The notes beneath the pieces are model-generated. The model saw only the letters and a program-made list of their open reading frames with translations, was not told where the DNA came from and ran no database searches. 7,991 bases of DNA from Chitinispirillaceae bacterium (GTDB taxonomy: Bacteria > Fibrobacterota > Chitinivibrionia > Chitinivibrionales > Chitinispirillaceae). Position numbers and translations under genes: made by a program. This document shows positions 5,327-7,991 of the stretch, piece by piece. How positions within the stretch are numbered: position 1 is the first letter of the stretch; each line of letters opens with the position of its first letter. The DNA is taken from assembly GCA_016926315.1 (NCBI GenBank), contig JAFGOU010000113.1, positions 1 to 7,991 on the forward strand, in the 5' to 3' direction.

Positions 5327-5752
5327 CTATTCAGCCCGGGTGAGCGGTTTGAGTATTTCGCAGAATGCCTGGGGTTGTTTCATAAGGAACCAGTATGCCC
5401 CTTTTGGTGCGTAAATGGTCACGATCTTGCTGTCACTGATTGCGTTCTGTCCCGCATCGATGGCGACGATGTCCTTGAGAGGTATGGAGAAGTAACTGAT
5501 TTTTTTCATGATCGGCTTTGATCCTCTGCCCGGGGTGTCGAAAAAAAGACTGTCACCTACGATGGCCAGGACGCCCGGATAATAATCCGAGAGGAAACCC
5601 GACCACCCTTGCGGAAGAAAACTTGCTTTCTGTTCGGCCACAAAGGGACCGGAACTGCGGATCGAATTACGCGCATGAAAGGAACAGCTTGACATGAGAA
5701 TGATCGATGCCGTTGCTAACAGCGAAACGAATATTCCTTTAATCATATGCAT
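5327..5752 (-). CDS. Small lipoprotein with a possible PH/GRAM-like beta domain
   Basis: I do not recognise a named family for this 141-residue protein. Residues 5-20 are hydrophobic and end in MSSC with Cys23, a slightly irregular lipobox. From about residue 60 the sequence is mostly short strands: GVLAIVGDSLFFDTP (60-74), KKISYFSIPLKDIVAIDAG (83-101), SKIVTIYAPKGAYWFLM (108-124), and a closing helix QPQAFCEILKPL (126-137). The order 'GD.L.F', 'I.Y.SIPL.DI..I', 'I.T..G.Y.F', then a helix with 'P..F...L' is what PH- or GRAM-like domains look like; this is pattern reading only. The start at 5752 is chosen because GGGGAG lies eight bases before it; a second in-frame ATG follows at 5746. A candidate promoter is at 5858-5886. 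Confidence 0.65.
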   Translation of the reverse strand: MHMIKGIFVSLLATASIILMSSCSFHARNSIRSSGPFVAEQKASFLPQGWSGFLSDYYPGVLAIVGDSLFFDTPGRGSKPIMKKISYFSIPLKDIVAIDAGQNAISDSKIVTIYAPKGAYWFLMKQPQAFCEILKPLTRAE

Positions 5753-5760
5753 TAACGATA

Positions 5761-5766
5761 CTCCCC
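5761..5766 (-). promoter_or_regulatory. Ribosome binding site GGGGAG deciding the lipoprotein start
   Basis: On the minus strand GGGGAG ends eight bases before the ATG at 5752-5750 and 14 bases before the in-frame ATG at 5746, favouring the upstream start. Confidence 0.6.
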
Positions 5767-5857
5767 GGGAGAATACCGGATTCCGGAACTGAAGTTACGG
5801 TGCCTTTGATGGCAGGTGTGGCCGGATCAGTCGAAAGAAAATCCCCCTTCATTCAAA

Positions 5858-5886
5858 AATATACCGTTCCGGGCAAAAAAATACAA
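5858..5886 (-). promoter_or_regulatory. Candidate sigma70-type promoter of the small lipoprotein gene
   Basis: On the minus strand TTGTAT (5886-5881, 3 of 6) and TATATT (5863-5858, 5 of 6) are separated by exactly 17 bases. They stand about 105 bases upstream of the start codon in the divergent intergenic region. The -35 is weak. Confidence 0.4.
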
Positions 5887-5897
5887 TCATGAAGAGT

Positions 5898-5942
5898 GGG
5901 TGAATAAATGGCAGGCAAGGCTCCTTTTTTTGAGGTTCACCC
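5898..5942. other. Inverted repeat in the leader of the oxidoreductase gene
   Basis: GGGTGAA at 5898-5904 is perfectly inverted as TTCACCC at 5936-5942, enclosing a 31-base loop that holds a run of seven T. A second pairing, CAAAAAAA (5874-5881) with TTTTTTTG (5925-5932), could compete. This may be a regulatory hairpin, or chance in AT-rich DNA. Confidence 0.3.
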
Positions 5943-5966
5943 GTTCCGGAAATTAAATTTCTTTTC

Positions 5967-6566
5967 ATGAACATCCTGGTCATCCTCGCCCATCCCAGCC
6001 AGAAAAGTTTCAACCACGCAATTGCGCAGCGGGTGAGCGCAACGCTTAAACGCGCACGGCATACCGTTATTTTCCACGATCTCTACAGGGAAAGGTTCAA
6101 CCCGCTGGTATCGGTTGACGATTTGGACAGGAACAGGACGGTCGACAGCCGGCTGCGTATTTATTGCGACGAGGTGGCGGAATCCGACGCTCTGGTGTTC
6201 GTGCATCCGAACTGGTGGGGCGCGCCGCCGGCGATTCTCAAGGGGTGGCTCGACCGCGTGCTGCGGCCGGGTGTCGCGTATGAGTTCGAGCCGGGAGATA
6301 GTGGCGAAGGCGTGCCCCGCGGGCTGCTATCCGGGAAGTCGGCGCTGGTGTTCAACACGTCGGATACGCCGGAAACAAGGGAGAAAGAGGTATTCGGGGA
6401 CCCGCTCGACCTGTTCTGGAAAAAGTGCGTTTTTGAATTCTGCGGGATACGGAACCATTTCAGGAAAACGTTCGGCGTGATAGTGACGAGCAGTATGGAA
6501 CAGCGGCAGGAGTGGCTGGCAGAAGCAGAGGCGTCCGTTTCCCGGTTTTTTGACCACCCGGTATAA
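5967..6566 (+). CDS. Flavodoxin-fold NAD(P)H:quinone-type oxidoreductase
   Basis: This 199-residue cytoplasmic protein has the length and motifs of the Flavodoxin_2 family (MdaB, KefF, NQO-like). The first strand MNILVILAHP is followed by SQKSFNHAIA, the flavin phosphate-binding turn. HDLYRERFNPL (37-47) and a strand ALVFVHPNWWGAPPAILKGWLDRVL (75-99) with the family's WW..PA.LKGW.DRV signature come next. Then GVAYEFE (102-108), SALVFNTSDTP (125-135), and FEFCGIRNHFRKTFG (156-170) complete the Rossmann-like domain. Members use FMN or FAD to reduce quinones or similar electrophiles with NAD(P)H, often as a defence against oxidative stress. The physiological substrate cannot be assigned. The start is secure because the first strand must begin there, yet no Shine-Dalgarno sequence is visible in the AT-rich bases before it. 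It is divergent from the small lipoprotein gene and probably independent of the envelope genes. Confidence 0.85.
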   Translation: MNILVILAHPSQKSFNHAIAQRVSATLKRARHTVIFHDLYRERFNPLVSVDDLDRNRTVDSRLRIYCDEVAESDALVFVHPNWWGAPPAILKGWLDRVLRPGVAYEFEPGDSGEGVPRGLLSGKSALVFNTSDTPETREKEVFGDPLDLFWKKCVFEFCGIRNHFRKTFGVIVTSSMEQRQEWLAEAEASVSRFFDHPV

Positions 6567-6654
6567 AAAACAGTGGTGAATGTTCTGGTGGGATGCCGTG
6601 TCCCCCATTATTCGCGTCGCTCCTGCGTTTTTTCACCGGGGAGAAACCGTGCCA

Positions 6655-7991
6655 TTATTTCGTCGAAAACACCAGCTGTACCGCATCGGCCTTTGCCACC
6701 GCATTATAAAACTCCCTGAATGCGGCATACGCCTCACTATCGACCGGACGATACACGCTGAAACGCGCATTGCGCCGGCAGGTGATCACCTTTCCCTTGA
6801 GCGAGAACGAAATGGTATACGTGCCGTAAGGCGACGAAAGCGACACCTCCTCCGGCAGGCTGAGCGGTTTCCACCCCGCGGGCAGGGTCAGTTCCATGCG
6901 CAGGTCCTGCTGATTGATTCCGGTCGAGGCGGTTGAAAGATCGATCGGGGTGTGACGATTTTCCGCGGTCGGGTAGTCGTTGGATTCTATCGCATCGGGA
7001 AGGTGGAGGGGAAAGATCGCCGTGATACCGGAAAAGGTGGCGGTATTGCGCGCGCGGTAACGATAGGTATACAAAAGCGAATCCTGCAGGGAATCGATAT
7101 CCCTTATCGCAAAGGAATCGAGGACGATGTCGGGGAATTTTCTGGTGAGGACCTGTTGAAGCTGCACCCTGCTTTTTTCAGGCGAAAGCTGGCGGTAATC
7201 GTAACGGAAACCGCTTGCCAGGACGCCGGTCCTGACGCTGGTGATCGATTCGTCAAGATGTCCCTTCTCGTCGAGCCGTGAAATCACGGTTCGTTCGATC
7301 CGGCGGTTCGAGGCGCTGTCGAGCGGCAGGAGCAGCGGGGCGGTCTGCCCGGGGGCGATGATGAGCGCCATGGCGGACTGGTCGGAGAGCGGCAGGGTCC
7401 CGAGCGGCGCGCAGTTGTCGGTAAAATCGGTATAGCGCAGGGTGTCTTCGAGTTCATAGGAGAGGATGCAGTGGTTGAAATCCGGGCCGATTGCCGCATG
7501 GTCGAGGTAGTGATACAGGTTGGTATTCACCAGAACGAGATGTGCCGGGATACCGGCCTTTTCAAAGAGCGTCTTGCCGAGTGACGCCATGTCCTTGCAG
7601 TCGCCGATCCGCGTGGCGACTACCGTATTCGCCGATTGCGGGATCCAGCCGGACTGGCGGAACGGGACAAAGCTGTAGCGGATAGTTGAAGTGATATACG
7701 CATGGATGCGCCTCGCCTTTTCAAGCGGCGAAGAAATACCGCTGGTCAGGGAATCGGCAAGGGCCTGTATCTCAAGGGAGTTGTCCTGCACATGCACGGT
7801 CAGGTTTCCGTACCACTGCACGATGGAGGCCCAGGAAGGGAAGGTGGAGTAGGTCACCTTCCGGTTGCCGGGCCAGTCACTTGCGCGGAATGCCTCGGGG
7901 ACCAGATCGCCGTAAGGCGCCCGGGAGATGGTGACGACCCGATAGTCGCCGATCATACTGGAACGCTGTGTCAGTGAGTCTCCGAACACCC
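6655..7991 (-). CDS. DUF3857/transglutaminase-like/DUF3858 protein, C-terminal part
   Basis: The frame is open through the right edge, giving at least 444 residues; the N-terminus is outside the window. A GTG at 7989 is not taken as the start, because the family normally carries a DUF3857 domain before this region. Visible residues 1-70 look like the end of that domain (VTYSTFPSWASIVQWYGNL, 45-63). The transglutaminase-like core follows with Cys131 in RIGDCKDMASL, His173 in DFNHCIL and Asp188 in RYTDFT, the full Cys-His-Asp triad. APLGTLPLSDQSAMAL (194-209) is the usual strand after it. Residues about 230-444 fit the beta-rich DUF3858 tail. Such proteins are typically exported and act on envelope peptides or proteins, but the substrate is generally unknown. 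It converges with the oxidoreductase gene across 88 bases without a convincing terminator. Confidence 0.85.
   Translation of the reverse strand, partial: VFGDSLTQRSSMIGDYRVVTISRAPYGDLVPEAFRASDWPGNRKVTYSTFPSWASIVQWYGNLTVHVQDNSLEIQALADSLTSGISSPLEKARRIHAYITSTIRYSFVPFRQSGWIPQSANTVVATRIGDCKDMASLGKTLFEKAGIPAHLVLVNTNLYHYLDHAAIGPDFNHCILSYELEDTLRYTDFTDNCAPLGTLPLSDQSAMALIIAPGQTAPLLLPLDSASNRRIERTVISRLDEKGHLDESITSVRTGVLASGFRYDYRQLSPEKSRVQLQQVLTRKFPDIVLDSFAIRDIDSLQDSLLYTYRYRARNTATFSGITAIFPLHLPDAIESNDYPTAENRHTPIDLSTASTGINQQDLRMELTLPAGWKPLSLPEEVSLSSPYGTYTISFSLKGKVITCRRNARFSVYRPVDSEAYAAFREFYNAVAKADAVQLVFSTK

Noticed and set aside
6567..6654. Intrinsic terminator between the convergent oxidoreductase and transglutaminase-like genes
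   Set aside because: Only short, imperfect stems (such as GGGA with TCCC near 6593-6606) and an isolated T run at 6628-6633 are present. They are not joined into a hairpin followed by T residues.

Overview
The window reads as chromosomal DNA of a Gram-negative (outer-membrane-bearing) bacterium. Two predicted lipoproteins, a predicted outer-membrane beta-barrel protein, a FecR-domain protein, an LPP20/FlgT-like protein and a DUF3857-type transglutaminase-like protein all point to a double-membrane envelope. Base composition is moderately GC-rich, Shine-Dalgarno sites are mostly clear, and two families of small dispersed palindromic repeats sit between genes. No gene here names the phylum. A deltaproteobacterial, Fibrobacterota-like or other FCB-type lineage is possible, but that is a guess.

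Layout. Bases 1-207 hold the C-terminal end of a PIN-domain (VapC-like) protein. A good sigma70-type promoter (236-265) then precedes a tight three-gene plus-strand operon: a CsgG-like lipoprotein (332-1036), a signal-peptide-bearing outer-membrane barrel protein (1059-2276) and a second CsgG-like protein without a lipobox (2288-2917). The gaps are 22 and 11 bases. The two CsgG-like proteins share several motifs and look like diverged paralogues flanking the barrel gene. A 141-bp MITE-like palindromic element (2915-3055) lies after the operon, and its left end supplies the stop codon of the third gene.

The next three genes are on the minus strand: an LPP20/FlgT-like exported protein (3070-4236), a FecR-domain exported protein (4458-5174) and a small lipoprotein with a possible PH/GRAM-like beta domain (5327-5752). 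A second repeat of the 'TGTCATTTCGA' type (4331-4414) lies between the first two. A divergent flavodoxin-fold NAD(P)H:quinone-type oxidoreductase gene follows (5967-6566). The C-terminal part of a DUF3857/transglutaminase/DUF3858-like protein (6655 to the right edge, minus strand) closes the window.

How the genes may work together. CsgG is the outer-membrane pore of the curli secretion system, and FlgT/LPP20-like proteins are periplasmic or outer-membrane-associated assembly factors. A CsgG-like / barrel / CsgG-like operon facing an FlgT-like and a FecR-domain gene is therefore a plausible envelope assembly or secretion module. The sequence shows the domains and the neighbourhood; the joint function is inference. 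No curli subunit, RNA gene, CRISPR array or transposase was seen. No gene-free stretch exceeds 300 bases.
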